From contig CM051457.1 of assembly GCA_028274465.1 (NCBI GenBank), forward strand, positions 13,505,097 to 13,569,096: a stretch of DNA of 64,000 bases. Reading direction: 5' to 3'. The translations under genes were made by a program, and so were the position numbers. Numbering within the stretch: position 1 is the stretch's first letter; every line of letters begins with the position of its first letter. The notes under the pieces are model-generated. The model ran no database searches, was not told the DNA's origin, and saw nothing but the letters and a program-made list of their open reading frames with translations. The DNA is from Plantago ovata. Taxonomy: Eukaryota; Streptophyta; Magnoliopsida; Lamiales; Plantaginaceae. Of this stretch, positions 37,430-49,142 are shown one piece after another.

Positions 37430-39275
37430 TTACGGTACTTTAAAACCAATTCTAGAACGCCCAGTTGACCACTGGAGTGTGCTCAACAGACTTGAGGGGT
37501 CATTCATGTGTGGGTACCAAGCTATTGGGTCACGTTCATTACTTGCCATATGCATATCTATACTAAAGCAAAAATAGCAGGGAGTATGAAATTTCATATG
37601 CATGATTTTAGCGATTACAAGTCCTTACAGCCAAGTCCAAAGCACCGGAATGAATGCGAGAGTGTGATAAACGGAATTGGGGCGTCGTCCTCATGTGGGT
37701 ACTGATGTGTCAAAATTAAACTTATATTTATATTTATTTGTATCCAATAACCAACTTCTACTGTACCGAAAATAATAGTGTGAAAGTAAGTTGATCTCTA
37801 ATGTTGTTCTCTCATGACCTGGCTAAGTTGTTGTTTAAATAAAAGTAAATGAAAAATAGTTTATAAGTAAAATGGTTTTTGAGTTGAATGCCAACAAACA
37901 AAACATAAACATAAACATACACGATACTTGACCTAGATTAATCGATAGAGAGAAATGTAGGCGGTTGAGATTATAGACTAGCAGGTTACATGTTTGTGAT
38001 TGATTAAAAGTAGACACCATTCAATAACGAACCTGGACTTAAATACGGTGTTAACCTAAACATTTACTATTAAGAATTCTCTTACTAGACGAAGCTAGAA
38101 ACATGCAAGTCAAGTTTAAGATCGTAGGACTATCACCACTTACCTCGAAGCTATTGATGTCCATTTTTACTTATTATGGATTAATGTTAAAAGAACAATA
38201 CCTAACATATCAAATGCCAATTCATGCATCTACATAGAGATTTGCTATAGGTAATCTCACGAATAATGAAATTATAACCTAAACCTGTCAAGCTACATCT
38301 CTACCACCAACGGGATGAATTTACATACTCATGCCTATCACTAACATGGTGATGATAGCAAAAGCATACATCATACTCATGCACGGTAGCGATAAAGCAA
38401 GAGATAAGATGTTGATACAAATTAACGATCTATCACAATGGAAACAAGAAAGAACTCTAATTCAAATTTCAAATAAAGTCTTCGATGAATATATTATCAT
38501 CTCCAATCTATGAAAACAAGTTGAGATCCAGCCTAGATGAAAGGCAAAGTCTTATCTTAAATTAGGATTTTATATTTGAGCCTCAAGTGTAAAGAATAGG
38601 GCGTAACCTAAAAATGAATAAACAAAAAATAAATATGTTGCGTTTGACGCGATCGCATGGCCATGAGTGGTGCGATCGCGCCGTTGACTTCATCCCCAGT
38701 TTTGTCCGGTTCTTCTTTTAGGCGAGATTTTGACTAAGTGTTGAGCTTTTTGGTCCTTCCCTTGAGCCTTCTCTTTACTTCAACTCTAGCAAATATCGTG
38801 CTTGCTTCAAAGTCTTAAAAAACATATCAGAATACATTATTTTAGCAATGTTTTCGCCAAAATACGAGTTTTCCTAGAAAATACAATAAGTATAAAAGTA
38901 AAGGAAAAACAATGCAAATATGAAACTAAATGACGATAAAAACTAGGAAACCATGCAAAATCGGATCGTAAAATATTATCATCATGTACCAAACTATTAG
39001 GTCATGTTCATTGCTCGCCACATATATCGTCATTATGCGTTCTTAAAATCAACCTTAGAGCGCCCAAGTGACGGCGGGAGTGTGCTCAATGCACTTGTGC
39101 CGTACTCGTGTAAGTACCGACGTGGATTGCTTGCATGCTCCATACTTACTTATACTGGTGTGGGAATAGTAGAGCCTAACATTTTACCACATTTTAGTCA
39201 TTTCGGGTTTTAAAATTCATATGAATGGAGAAGTGTGATTAATGGATTCACAGTGTCGTTTTTGTGTGGGATAGA
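37430..39275. repeat. Degenerate tandem repeat, split by an insertion
   Basis: Segments 37430-37702 and 38985-39275 share recurring motifs. These are (T/A)TAGA(A/G)CGCCCA, GGAGTGTGCTCAA, CATGTGGGTACC, AA(G/A)CTATT(G/A)GGTCA(C/T)GTTCATT, CTCGCCA(C/T)AT and GTGTGAT(A/T)AA(C/T)GGA. When 37703-38984 is removed, the left part runs smoothly into the right (GGGTAC then CAAACTATTAGG), so the repeats were once continuous. Repeat spacing is uneven (about 130-190 bp). Family not recognised. Confidence 0.65.
37703..38984. mobile_element. Probable solo LTR, 1282 bp
   Basis: The segment begins TGATGTGTCA and ends TTATCATCA, so it has the TG...CA ends and short TGATG/CATCA inverted repeat of an LTR. It interrupts the tandem repeat. 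The 5 bp on each side are GGTAC (37698-37702) and TGTAC (38985-38989), a target duplication with one mismatch. No gag-pol frame is present. Size and base composition fit an LTR of a Gypsy- or Copia-type element left after LTR-LTR recombination. It contains a palindromic GCGATCGC stretch near 38650-38682. Confidence 0.6.
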
Positions 39276-39507
39276 CATAAATTTCACTTCGAATTTTCGC
39301 ACCCTAGACCCTAGTTCCGACCCGAAATATGTGTTGGATTTTTTAATTGAGAAAAATAAAATTTTAACGGAGAAAAAAGAAAAAGAATTTCCAAATTTCG
39401 TTGTTCAACTCAACTACCAGACCTCTCCAAATTCGTAGAAGTGTGGATTTCATTCTCATAATAACACGAAAAAGAAGTAAATCTGTCTTCTACAATCCAG
39501 TCTATCC

Positions 39508-42500
39508 ATGGAAGAGTACCCGGAGGAGCTTCGAACGCCGCCAGTAGCTCTAGCTGGCCTGGTAGGTTGCCCGGAGGTGCACGGATTGATCACATCGCAC
39601 CTCCACTCTCAGCAGCCACCAATGAACGCGATCGCATTGCCCGATTTCTCGAAGATCTCCGTTATACCCCCAAAAAGCCGCCGCGTGAGATCGCTGAGCC
39701 GGTTATGGGGATTATACGGCGAGATTGGCTCTCCAAGCACCGGACCAGGATTCCAGCCGTCGTTGCAGCGGTGTTTAGCACTGAGAATGTGTTTGGGGAT
39801 CCTGCTCAGTGGCTCCAGGTCTGTACGGATCTGGAAAACCTCAAGTATGACTCACTACTCTTTGCTACCACTTGTTAATTGTTATACTTGTGGATCAATG
39901 TTTTTGGATGTGATGAATTACTTGTTGTGGAATTTGTGAACAGGGCGTCAATTAGGGGGAGAAATATTAAATTGGCGCTGGTGGTTGTTTCACAGTCTGG
40001 TCATAAGGGTGAGTGATTTGTGTGAATTCGTTATACATTTTTATACTTGAGAAATGTTTCTATATTGAACTGCATGTTTTTCTCGATTTCGTTTTACTTA
40101 GTAGATTGATTGATTTAGCAAAGCCTGATGTAATTGGTATACATTCTATGGAAGTTAGGCTCTATTAGCTTGAGAAGCAGAATCACTCAAAAGGCATGTT
40201 TCTCTGACATAAGAGGGAGAGTCGTTTTTGGCACTGCTCACTGCTCACCATGTGTATGGCTTATGATTCTGTATGTTTTTGTGTGGTCCGATGTTATGCT
40301 TGTTATTTCAGGAAGAATAATAGAAGCATAGTGCTCTGGAGAGAGTAGATTTAGGTGTGAAGATTAAACTCATCTGAACTGAGCATATATCGGATCATCA
40401 GAATTTAAATCATCTTCAAGTACTACATTCTCTAGGTCATATGAGTGTCCCAGAACACGGTACTAACTACTAAGTTCCTATTCAGTTGTTATATGAGTGG
40501 TATAATTTTCAGATGTTTATAAGCATCGCTACTGGAGACTAATATTTTATAATTGAGCGAGCAACTGAAGTATTATATTTGGAGGACGCATAGCAGTCAT
40601 GGTTGTTGACTGATCCTCTATCCACTAGTGTTTAGCCTGATATGATGTAACATGTTACTCCTGAATTTATCAAGTGGAAATGGAAACGATAGGATTCACT
40701 ACAATTTCAGCTTCTTTTGTGTGTGTGTGTGTGGGGGGGGGGGGGGTAAAATCATGGTTGCGTACTTTATAAAGTTTGTTGCTGTGACTTTGCTCATGCT
40801 TGAATTGTTGGGAAGTTTTTCTTATTTATTTGAAAAATGATGATGCAGATGATACTAGTGAAGATCGCATTTCTGCCTTGAGGAAACGTGCAGAAGTAGA
40901 CTCGAAGCATCTTATTGTTTTTGTACCAGATGACCCATTGGAGCTCAATCAATCTCTAAGCAGGCATGGTGCATTGAGAATGGCTCTCTTATCGTTTTTT
41001 TTTTTTTTTTTTTTTTTTTTGTTTCGTATTTTCATAACTAACACGTTTACTTCCGGATATCAAAACAATTTTCTTGAAAATATTTAGTACTTTAGTAGAT
41101 GCTTAGGCACCTCCTGGTCAGACTGGTAATCGAAAATATTTAATGTTAGGAATTGCTCTCTCATTAAGTTGATGTTTGGTTTGTAACAGCCTTTTGATTT
41201 TTAAAGCTCAATAGCTACTATTTTGCAGGCTCTCTTCCACATTCACAGAGCTGGCACATATATACTACCGAGATGAAAGCCGAAGAATAAAAGCACGTCT
41301 TGAAAAGAAAAATATCACGTCCATAGAGTTACATGTCCGTTATTGTTTCAAAGTACGCACTCCCATGTTTCCTCTAATTTTGTATGAAAATCAGCTTTGA
41401 TCTAGTGTTTCTTATGTGTAACGTGAAGTGGAGAACATTTGTTTTCCTAAATTCAACTGCAATACCACTCGTTGGACGATTAATATCCTTTATTTCAATC
41501 ACAATGATTTAAGCTATTCTTCACAGAAGCTGTTGTTTATTTTATATCTGATGTACCCTTGCTTTTGACGTTGAACTGATTATCAAGTAATCTTGTACTT
41601 TAGCCTATAGGAATATCATCTAGGTTTGCTTTACTTTAATCATCCTAGATGAATCAAAAGATATTAAGGTTATTTTGCTGGCATTTATTATCAAGTACTC
41701 CTGTCCCAATTTCATCTTCCTGTTCAATTTTGCATGATCTTCAAAAAACAATGATTACAAATAGATAAATGTTTTGAAAAAATAGTTGACTTCTTTTATG
41801 CCCAAGTAGAATTTAATATTGATAATTTCAACTTGCTGTTGTAAAAAACAAAATATTTTACGATTGACAAGTGGTTCTTCACACCGTCTGAAAAGACAAA
41901 GCGTAGATGAGATCGTGAGGGGGGGGGGAGTATTAATCTTGTTTTTAAGGTTGATCAGTCGACTTTTTTGCTATGCTTTAATTCATTCTAGACCATCAAA
42001 TGATACTGTCCGTGAATTTTTGTTGTCCTCTATGTGGTTCTTTTGCTTTGTATTATGCCTCTCTTATTTAATTTAACCTTTCCACCTCCAGGTTGCTGTA
42101 TATGCAGAGTTCCGAAGAGACTGGCTTGAAGCTCTCAAATACTACGAGGATGCATATCATGCCCTGCGTGAGGTAGTGTGCTTCTTAGATTTTTCAGTTT
42201 AAAAGTGAATAGTTGGTCACCCGCTAGGGTGGCATAGTTGGTTAAAGAGCGGATAACATCTGCTTCGTCTTAATTTTGATCTGCACGGGGAGCAAATTTG
42301 TTCTATGCTTGGCAGGTTGAGCCTGCTGCACCAGTTCTATAGTGCAGTTTAGTTGTTTACTTAGATCCTGCGGTTTGCAGGATATTGCATTTGCATAAGC
42401 TTGTGCCTTGGGGGTTTACCCTATGCTGCTTCGGGTTTCTCCCAATGTTATCAAAGAAAATAAAATGATGAGCTACATTATTCCTTAATATTAGCAAGCA

Positions 42501-45500
42501 AGCAGATACTGGAAACATTGCAGTTAGGCAAAATTAGCATATAAAGCTAATATTAGCAAGGTGTATATTAGCTTATAAAGCTATCTCTCAACTTAACTGG
42601 AAAGTGGAAGACCAAAATTGGATACTCTGCTCTTCTCAGTAATGAGATACTGGGATTCCATGCATGTTCATTGTGCCTGGTAGAATTGAAACAAAATGTA
42701 ATATGATTGCTTCAGACAGCAATATCAATTAAGTAGTACAATTTTATGTATGTTCAGGTACAGGAAGATCTTGGCCTTGAACTAGGAGTGTTTAAACAGT
42801 GATTTCATGGCCTGGTGAAATTCCACCGATTAATTGATGGCATCTTAAAATTGAGGCACAATTTTATGCAAAATCTAAGTTGAAAGCCATCATGCATGCT
42901 ACTAATATTACATGGGTTACTGGAAGCCCCTTGATTTCTAAATTGTTAGGAAAATGAAAAACAGTTGAAGACCAAAAGCTAAAATGATCAAGGACTTGTG
43001 ATCTTCAAGATACACTTCCTGATCCCAATAAAATTTGCACAACTAGTATTCAGATTTAAAATAACATTATGATTCTTAAATCACTAAACCAGAAGCAGAA
43101 AACTTATTAACTTAAAGATAAAAGCATAATCTTAAATGCCTTCATATATATCAACATGAGCTGCTTTAGGCATAGCCATCTTGATCAATCCGAAGACACC
43201 TTCTGCTACCTTTTTCTTTCTGCAAAAATCAATCTATGATATGAAACTTGTAATATTAAGCAATTCTTTTCATCATTTAGCCCTCTTTTGAATTTGGTTG
43301 TTGTGGTTGTATACCAGATGGCCGGATGTTCAACAAGGTTGCCCCCAATACAGCGATTAGTTGAGATCAAAACTATTGCTGAATTGTTATATTTTAAGAT
43401 GTCAACACTATTGCTGCATGGAGGAAAAGTTATAGATGCAATCAAATGGTTGCGCCGGCATGCTGCTAGTTACAAGAAGCTTGCTGGGGCACCGGAGATT
43501 ATTTTTATTCACTGGGAATGGTTAAGTAAGCAGTATTTGGTTTTTGCACAACTGTTGGAGACAAGTTCTGCCACTGCTCCTCCTGTCCCAAGTGAGATCC
43601 CAGTATCTGCTGAGAAACCAACTGAATGGGAATTTTATCCAGCTTACTATTATCAGGTATTCTTCTGGTTTTTTATGTCCTTCACTTACCCACCTAGGCA
43701 GTAGCAAAAGGAGATCGGTTGAAGTTAAAATTTTCTTATTAATAGAAGCAATTATAATAGTTATCTTATGACTTTAGATGAAAGATCTGTTATGGATTCT
43801 ATTTCTAGCATGGTTATATACTAAAATGAATGATTAGCTTTAACATGAGCACTATCACTGTACATGTCTTCTTGATGGTGTTAAAGTCCAACGTTTTAAG
43901 ATCCTTTCATACCCTGATAACAAAAACTATTGCAATAGTGAAAAGAAAAGAGCACAAATTATGGTACATACATTTTTCTCGAACTCAAGGTTCCACGTTC
44001 CTGTTCAAATTTCATCGAGTAGGTTACTATGCAATTGAAAAAATTGTTATCTAAGCAGTTCTGGTTATCTGATTCTATCATAGACCTTAAGTAACACCTC
44101 TCTACATGGATGCATGTATGTTTTTGGATTCAGTGTTCTTTTTGGATACGGTCCATGGTAGACTGGTGTAGGCGAGAATAGAGGCTGTACAAATAGCTTG
44201 TACCGACCAGGGTTGTCTTGGTATCTCTAGTAAATGTGTAAAGTTCCACCAACTTTATGACTTAATTTATATGATCCTCATTGGTTGTCTGGGTATCTCT
44301 AGTAATAGTGTAAAGTTCCACCAACTTTATAACTTAATTAATATGATCCTCATTGTCATTGCCCTTTAGTTGATTTTCCTAGTATAACAGACAATCTGAA
44401 GCACTTTGTCATGGGATTTTTTTTTTCAAAAGTATGACTAGTCCTCACTTTTGAACCTTATATATTGACATTCTTGGAACAGTTGGCAGCTAACTACCTA
44501 AAGGAAAAAAAAGGCTCTTTGGAATTTGCTATATCTATGTCAGAAGATCTTGGGCAAAGTGATGAGAGTTCTGATTCTGTCGTAGATTCTCTATATCTTG
44601 GTCAGTTTTCCCGGTTACTGGAGCAAGATGGTGCATGCCTAATGCAAGCGTGAGTTCAGGAGTAATTATCTTGCTATCCCTTCACGACACAAGTAGAAAA
44701 ACTACTTCCCTAGACGATGTTCTTTTGCAAATGATTATATAATCTTTTTTTTTTTTTTTCCTCTTCCGGCTTGCAGTCTGACTGATGATGAATATGCCCA
44801 TTATGTACTTTCTGAAGGGAAGAGGTTCCAGGATTCCTTTGAGATTATAGCACTTCTAAAGAGATCTTTTGAAGCATACAGTAACTCGAAGGCTGAGAGG
44901 ATGGCTGCATTTTGTGCATTGCAGATGGCCAAAGAATATTTTTCGGTTAATGATTTCACCAATGCAAAGAAACTATTTGAAAATATTGCCAGTCTTTATC
45001 GACAACAGGGCTGGTTATTGTCGCTGTGGGAAGTCTTGGGCTATCTACAGGAATGCTCGAAGGGAATTTGTTCTGTAAAGGACTTCATCGAATACTCACT
45101 TGAAATGGCTGCCCTACCATTGACAAGTAACGTTGTTGAGCCATCATTAAGAGATTGTGGCCCAGCTGGTCCTGCATCCCTTTCACAGAGAACAATGATA
45201 CACAAAGAAGCATTTGAGGTTGTCCGAGGAGCATCAGAACAGAGCAGTGACCTGAAAGTAAATAGTGACTATCCTCTTTATCTTGAGATTGATCTTGTTA
45301 GTCCTCTAAGGGTGGTGCTTCTTGCCTCGGTTGCATTTCATCAACAGATGATTAAGCCTGGTGCTCCATCCCTCATCACGATTTCACTTCGTTCACAGTT
45401 GCCAGTCAATGTTGAAATTGATCAGTTGGAGGTGCAATTTAATCAATCTGAGTGCAATTTTATCATTAATAATGGTAAAAAACCAAACGTAGCTTCAACC

Positions 45501-47316
45501 TCCCTTGTGCAACCTGGCCGCAGAGTTGAGACAGCTCCAGATCTAGTGCTCGCTGCAAACAAATGGTTGCGGTTGACATATGACATAAAATCTGGTAAGT
45601 TAACATGATTAAGTCTGTGTGAGTTTTTCTAGACATCAACTCATTGTCCTGATAGAAATATCCTTTGTTCTCACCTCTATTGCAAACCAAACAAAAATAT
45701 GGCAAAAGGACCATGTTCTTACTGCTGTTTATACATATTCAAGTTATTGTAGCCCATTGCTGTATGCAGTGCCATTTTGTTCTAATTTGATAATACAGTA
45801 GCTAATATTCTCAATTCGAAATAATGTACTATTGTATATTGCAGATCTAAGTGGAAAGCTTGAATGTATATATGTTATTGCAAGAATAGAGCAAAACTTC
45901 ACCATATGCTGCAGAGCTGAAAGCCCCGCCTCAATGAATGATTTACCTCTTTGGAAATTTGAAAACATTGTGGAGACTATACCTATCAAGGATCCCGGTC
46001 TCGCAGTCTCTGGTCAGAAAGCCATACAAGTTGAAGAACCAGACCCTCAAGTCGATCTTATCTTAGGTTCATCTGGCTCTGCGTTGGTTGGGGAGTGCTT
46101 CATTTTGCCCGTCACAATTGCCTCAAAAGGCCATGCAGCATATTCAGGTGAGTTGAAAATTAATCTAGTGGACACTAGGGGTGGGAGCCTTCTAAGTCCA
46201 ACAGAAGATTTAGCCTTTTCAGATGATAATCTTCATGTTGAGCTAGTTGACATTTCTTGGGATACACCGAAAGATCAGTCTGAAGCTCCTTCAAAAGATT
46301 ATATTCAGAAAATTCAGCCATCTTTTGGATTAATTTCTGTTCCATCTCTAACTGAGCAAGAAAATTGGTCCTGCAAACTCAAAATGAAGTGGAATCGTCC
46401 TAAACCGATCATGTTGTATGTTTCGCTGGGTTATTATCCTTGTAATGAGGATCCTAGTATACAGAAGGTGCACGTACATAAAAGTTTGCAGATTGAAGGC
46501 AAGACCGCTATTACATTAAGCCAAAGATACATGCTTCCATATCGGCAGGATCCTCTTTTGTTGTCAAAGATCAAATCAGCTTCTGATCCAGATCAGTTAC
46601 CATCAGTATGTTTGAATGAACCAAGTGTGCTTGTTGTCAGCGCTAAGAATTGTTCAGATGTGCCGTTACAGTTGCTTTCTGTGTCCATTGAGACCGAGGA
46701 GAATAGTGATGTATGTGCTATAAATCCTCAACAAGTGGAGTTTGAAAAACCTGTAGTTCATGTTCCAGGAGAAGAGTTTAAGAAGGTCTTCACCATCATT
46801 CCTAGAATACCATCAGCTAAGTTAAATATTGGCACTGTTAGTCTAAGGTGGCAAAGGCATTTGAAGCTGGAAGAGCAATTAAGTGAGTCTCAAGTTACAA
46901 AACACAGGCTTCAAGATGTGAATGTAGAACAAGCTCCACTTGTAGTGAGTATAATATGCCCACCTCATGCCGTTGTTGGTATCCCGTTCACATATTCCAT
47001 TAAAATTCACAACCAAACAGACTTTGTCCAGGAGATCAAGTACTCATTGGCTGATTCGCAAAGTTTCATGTTGTCCGGGTCCCACAGTGACACGGTATTT
47101 GTCCTTCCAAGATCTGCCCATGTTCTGAGTTACACACTTGTACCACTGGGCTTAGGTTCACAGCAGCTTCCTAGAATTACAGTGTCGTCAGCAAGATACT
47201 TGGCTGCTTTTCGACCCTCAGTACCATCAACACTTGTGTTTGTCTACCCCTCGAAGCCTCGTTTTGAAACAAGTGATGAATTGAAGACAGCTGTGGATTC
47301 TGTTGCCTCTCATTAG
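39508..47316 (+). CDS. TRAPPC11: TRAPPC11 homologue (foie gras / Gryzun domains), with a frameshift in exon 1
   Basis: Nine exons: 39508-39844, 39944-40008, 40849-40963, 41229-41352, 42092-42172, 43318-43656, 44483-44649, 44777-45594 and 45845-47316. They match plant TRAPPC11, the large subunit of the TRAPP tether in ER-Golgi and Golgi traffic. It starts MEEYPEELRTPPVALAGLVGC and continues DPAQWLQVCTDLENLK, IRGRNIKLALVVV, RYCFKVAVYAEFRRDW, the foie gras helical region (LLHGGKVIDAIKWL, PAYYYQLAANYLKEKKG, WLLSLWEVLGYLQECS), and the beta-rich Gryzun C-terminus (SGSHSDTVFVLPRSAHVLSYTLVPLG). The exon lengths sum to 3518, one short of a multiple of three. The frame changes at CCCCCAAAAAG (39667-39677), and one missing base there gives a product of about 1172 residues. 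Intron 3 uses a GC donor at 40964. All other parts are intact, so the gene is probably functional and the lesion may be an assembly error. Confidence 0.93.
40719..40746. repeat. (GT)n plus poly-G microsatellite in TRAPPC11 intron 2
   Basis: Seven GT units run into 14 consecutive G. Runs like this are often miscalled in sequencing and can form G-quadruplex-like structures. Confidence 0.9.
42222..42455 (+). mobile_element. SINE-like insertion in TRAPPC11 intron 5
   Basis: GGGTGGCATAGTTGGTTAAAG resembles a tRNA-type Pol III box A at the left end. The right part (CTTGTGCCTTGGGGGTTTACC, then CTTCGGGTTTCTCCC) resembles 3' tails of plant SINEs. It is a different family from the SINEs at 6.4 and 13.7 kb. 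Box B is degenerate and target duplications are unclear, so it may be old. Confidence 0.5.
44211..44354. repeat. 72-bp tandem duplication in TRAPPC11 intron 6
   Basis: Copies at 44211-44282 and 44283-44354, both starting GGTTGTCT and ending GATCCTCATT, share the TAAAGTTCCACCAACTTTAT core (itself palindromic) with four or so differences. Confidence 0.85.
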
Positions 47317-48428
47317 ATGGATCGTTTCATTCTAGATTTGGAGTTGGTGCCTGGCTACTGGACTATGTCTCGGGAATTTGGATAGGATGTTTTGACTTCT
47401 GAGTTCATGACAAAGCATCCTGTACAATCGTGAGTTGTCCAAAGGAGGCTTGCTTTGTGTTGACGAAAGAACCAGAGCCTTCTTGCTGTTAACCCCCCCT
47501 GGTTGTATAAATTACAGAAAGCTTATCAGAGGCTTCTTGCGTTTCAGGTAAAATTTTATTGACTCATTCGTTTTAGAAGCCATTAATGATCCTTTAAGGG
47601 GTTTGATTAAACAGCTCCTAACTTATTATTTGTAAAAGTGTACCATACTAGAAAGGAGACAGGAACATATTTTCTATTTCAGCCAGATTTATTTGTGCAG
47701 GGGAACAGAAAGTCCTGTATATGCCTGGGGGAGTTTGAGTTCATCCTTGGTTGTTGATTGTAGTCTGTAGAGCTTTGTGGACTTGTGCTTCTTTTGTGTT
47801 AGTTAACACAGGATAGTTTAATTATTCGTGTTTTGTTTTGTTTTGTGGTGGGGGGTGGAGTTTCCTCAAATAAAGCCAAACCCTTCCACCCCGGCCTTTT
47901 TGGGGATCCGAAGGTGAACCTTTTAGCTACAAACATTACATGTTTAATAATGTCTTTCCGTTAAACATGTTTTGAGCTAAATATGTAATGTTTGTAGTTG
48001 GATGTTAATTTCAAGAGAAAAAGAGACAATATCTCGCAAAAGTTTTATGGGGAAGCATATTCCTACTAGTGTTTTAAGACCAATACATTGTTGCCCTTCA
48101 ATACCCATATCAAGATCGTAAAAATTCTTCCACCGGAAAACTTAAATTTGCAAGAGCAAAACTGAGCAAAACTTCGATGCTCGGCTACATATCAACTTAC
48201 ACTATCGACCGAGAACTAGATCGCTTTTCTCTACTCCCGTGCTAGCTACTACTACTACCCCTAAGTAGAATCTAACACCTAATGTTCCACACTTTTATCC
48301 CCTGCTCCTTTAATTTGCAGACAGAAAGATGAACCGGACTTTTACCCGTGCTCATTTTGCAGGTAACTTTGCCAGTTGCCAGGATCGGAAACAGATAGGT
48401 CAGCTGGTCTTGGGTCCCTACCGTGTAC
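47317..48428. other. TRAPPC11 3' UTR and intergenic region
   Basis: The first 500 bp are probably 3' UTR. No coding evidence follows. A strong inverted repeat lies at 47927-47997 (separate entry). Confidence 0.45.
47927..47997. repeat. Nested inverted repeats (competing hairpins)
   Basis: Outer arms CTACAAACATTACAT (47927-47941) and ATGTAATGTTTGTAG (47983-47997) are perfectly complementary over 15 bp. Inner arms ACATGTTTAA (47938-47947) and TTAAACATGT (47961-47970) are perfectly complementary over 10 bp and overlap the outer left arm by four bases. The two stems cannot both form completely. It lies some 600 bp after the TRAPPC11 stop codon and could be a MITE relic or a transcript structure. 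Confidence 0.7.
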
Positions 48429-49142
48429 TCAGTTAACGTACACAGCAACAACAGTAACATCATCATACTTGCCACCAGGACGCACAAGTCCAGCCTCACA
48501 CGCAGCCACCTCAAACGGACTGATCTTACCCTCATCCAACATATTTGTCCGCGCCACCTCAGCCAAAACCCTAGCCATCACCTCCACTCCCACCCCACTC
48601 TTCAAACAAAACTCCACCTCTCTCTCAACCTCACCATCAAACACATTATCAAACAATCCATCTGTACCAACGATCACAACATCACCACCTTCCACACGAA
48701 CCTCCTCCTCCTCCGCGGCATAAGGCCCATCTCCAGAAGAACTCCCTATCTGGAACGGACAATTGAACCAATGCTGCATTATCCTTGACTTGAACACGAT
48801 TTTCCCACCCCGAATCACAACAAAGCCGCTATCTCCCAAGTTCGAAGCGTATCCCCAGCTAGTGTTAACAAACACGCAGTGCAGGAACCTTTAGCAGATG
48901 TTTTCAAGAAGGCGTCTCTGAGGATTTCTGTTAGGTCACTTTGGCGGGCGGCCGTAAACTATGTCAGCTACGTTCTCCATGAGCTGCCGAGCGTATTAGC
49001 CTGAATCTACACCTTTTTGTAACCATGAACCGACGCCGTCGGCAACTGCGATCACTTGTGCGAATATGTCGACGAAATTTGCGTCTTCGCCTTTAGGGTT
49101 TTTTGGGTTCTCCTTGGGTATGTAGTATGGAGCTACCTGCAT
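48429..49142 (-). pseudogene. PP2C protein phosphatase pseudogene
   Basis: Minus-strand translation gives a PTC7/PP2C80-like phosphatase: YYIPKENPKNPKGEDANF, then VIAVADGVGSWLQKGVDSG, then YARQLMENV, LRDAFLKTSAKGSCTACLLTLAGD, SNLGDSGFVVIRGGKI, VGTDGLFDNVF and GGKYDDVTVVAVYVN. The metal-binding ADG, GDSG, GTDG and DD motifs are recognisable. There is an in-frame TAA at 48998-48996 where relatives have Glu (G-E-Y-A-R). At least two frame changes follow, near 48950-48940 and near 48860-48850. The 5' coding part expected in this family is absent upstream of 49142. It is therefore a decayed, 5'-truncated copy with no large intron visible; whether it was retroposed or is a segmental copy cannot be told. 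Confidence 0.8.

Noticed and set aside
37703-38984. A coding gene in the 1.28-kb insert
   Set aside because: No frame longer than about 60 codons and no recognisable domain; LTR-like ends explain it better.
39508-39939. A stand-alone 143-codon gene at the TRAPPC11 start
   Set aside because: Only the first 55 residues match the family; the rest is out of frame because of the one-base shift and then runs into intron 1.
42222-42300. A tRNA gene
   Set aside because: Only a box-A-like start is present; no cloverleaf or proper box B follows, and the tail is SINE-like.
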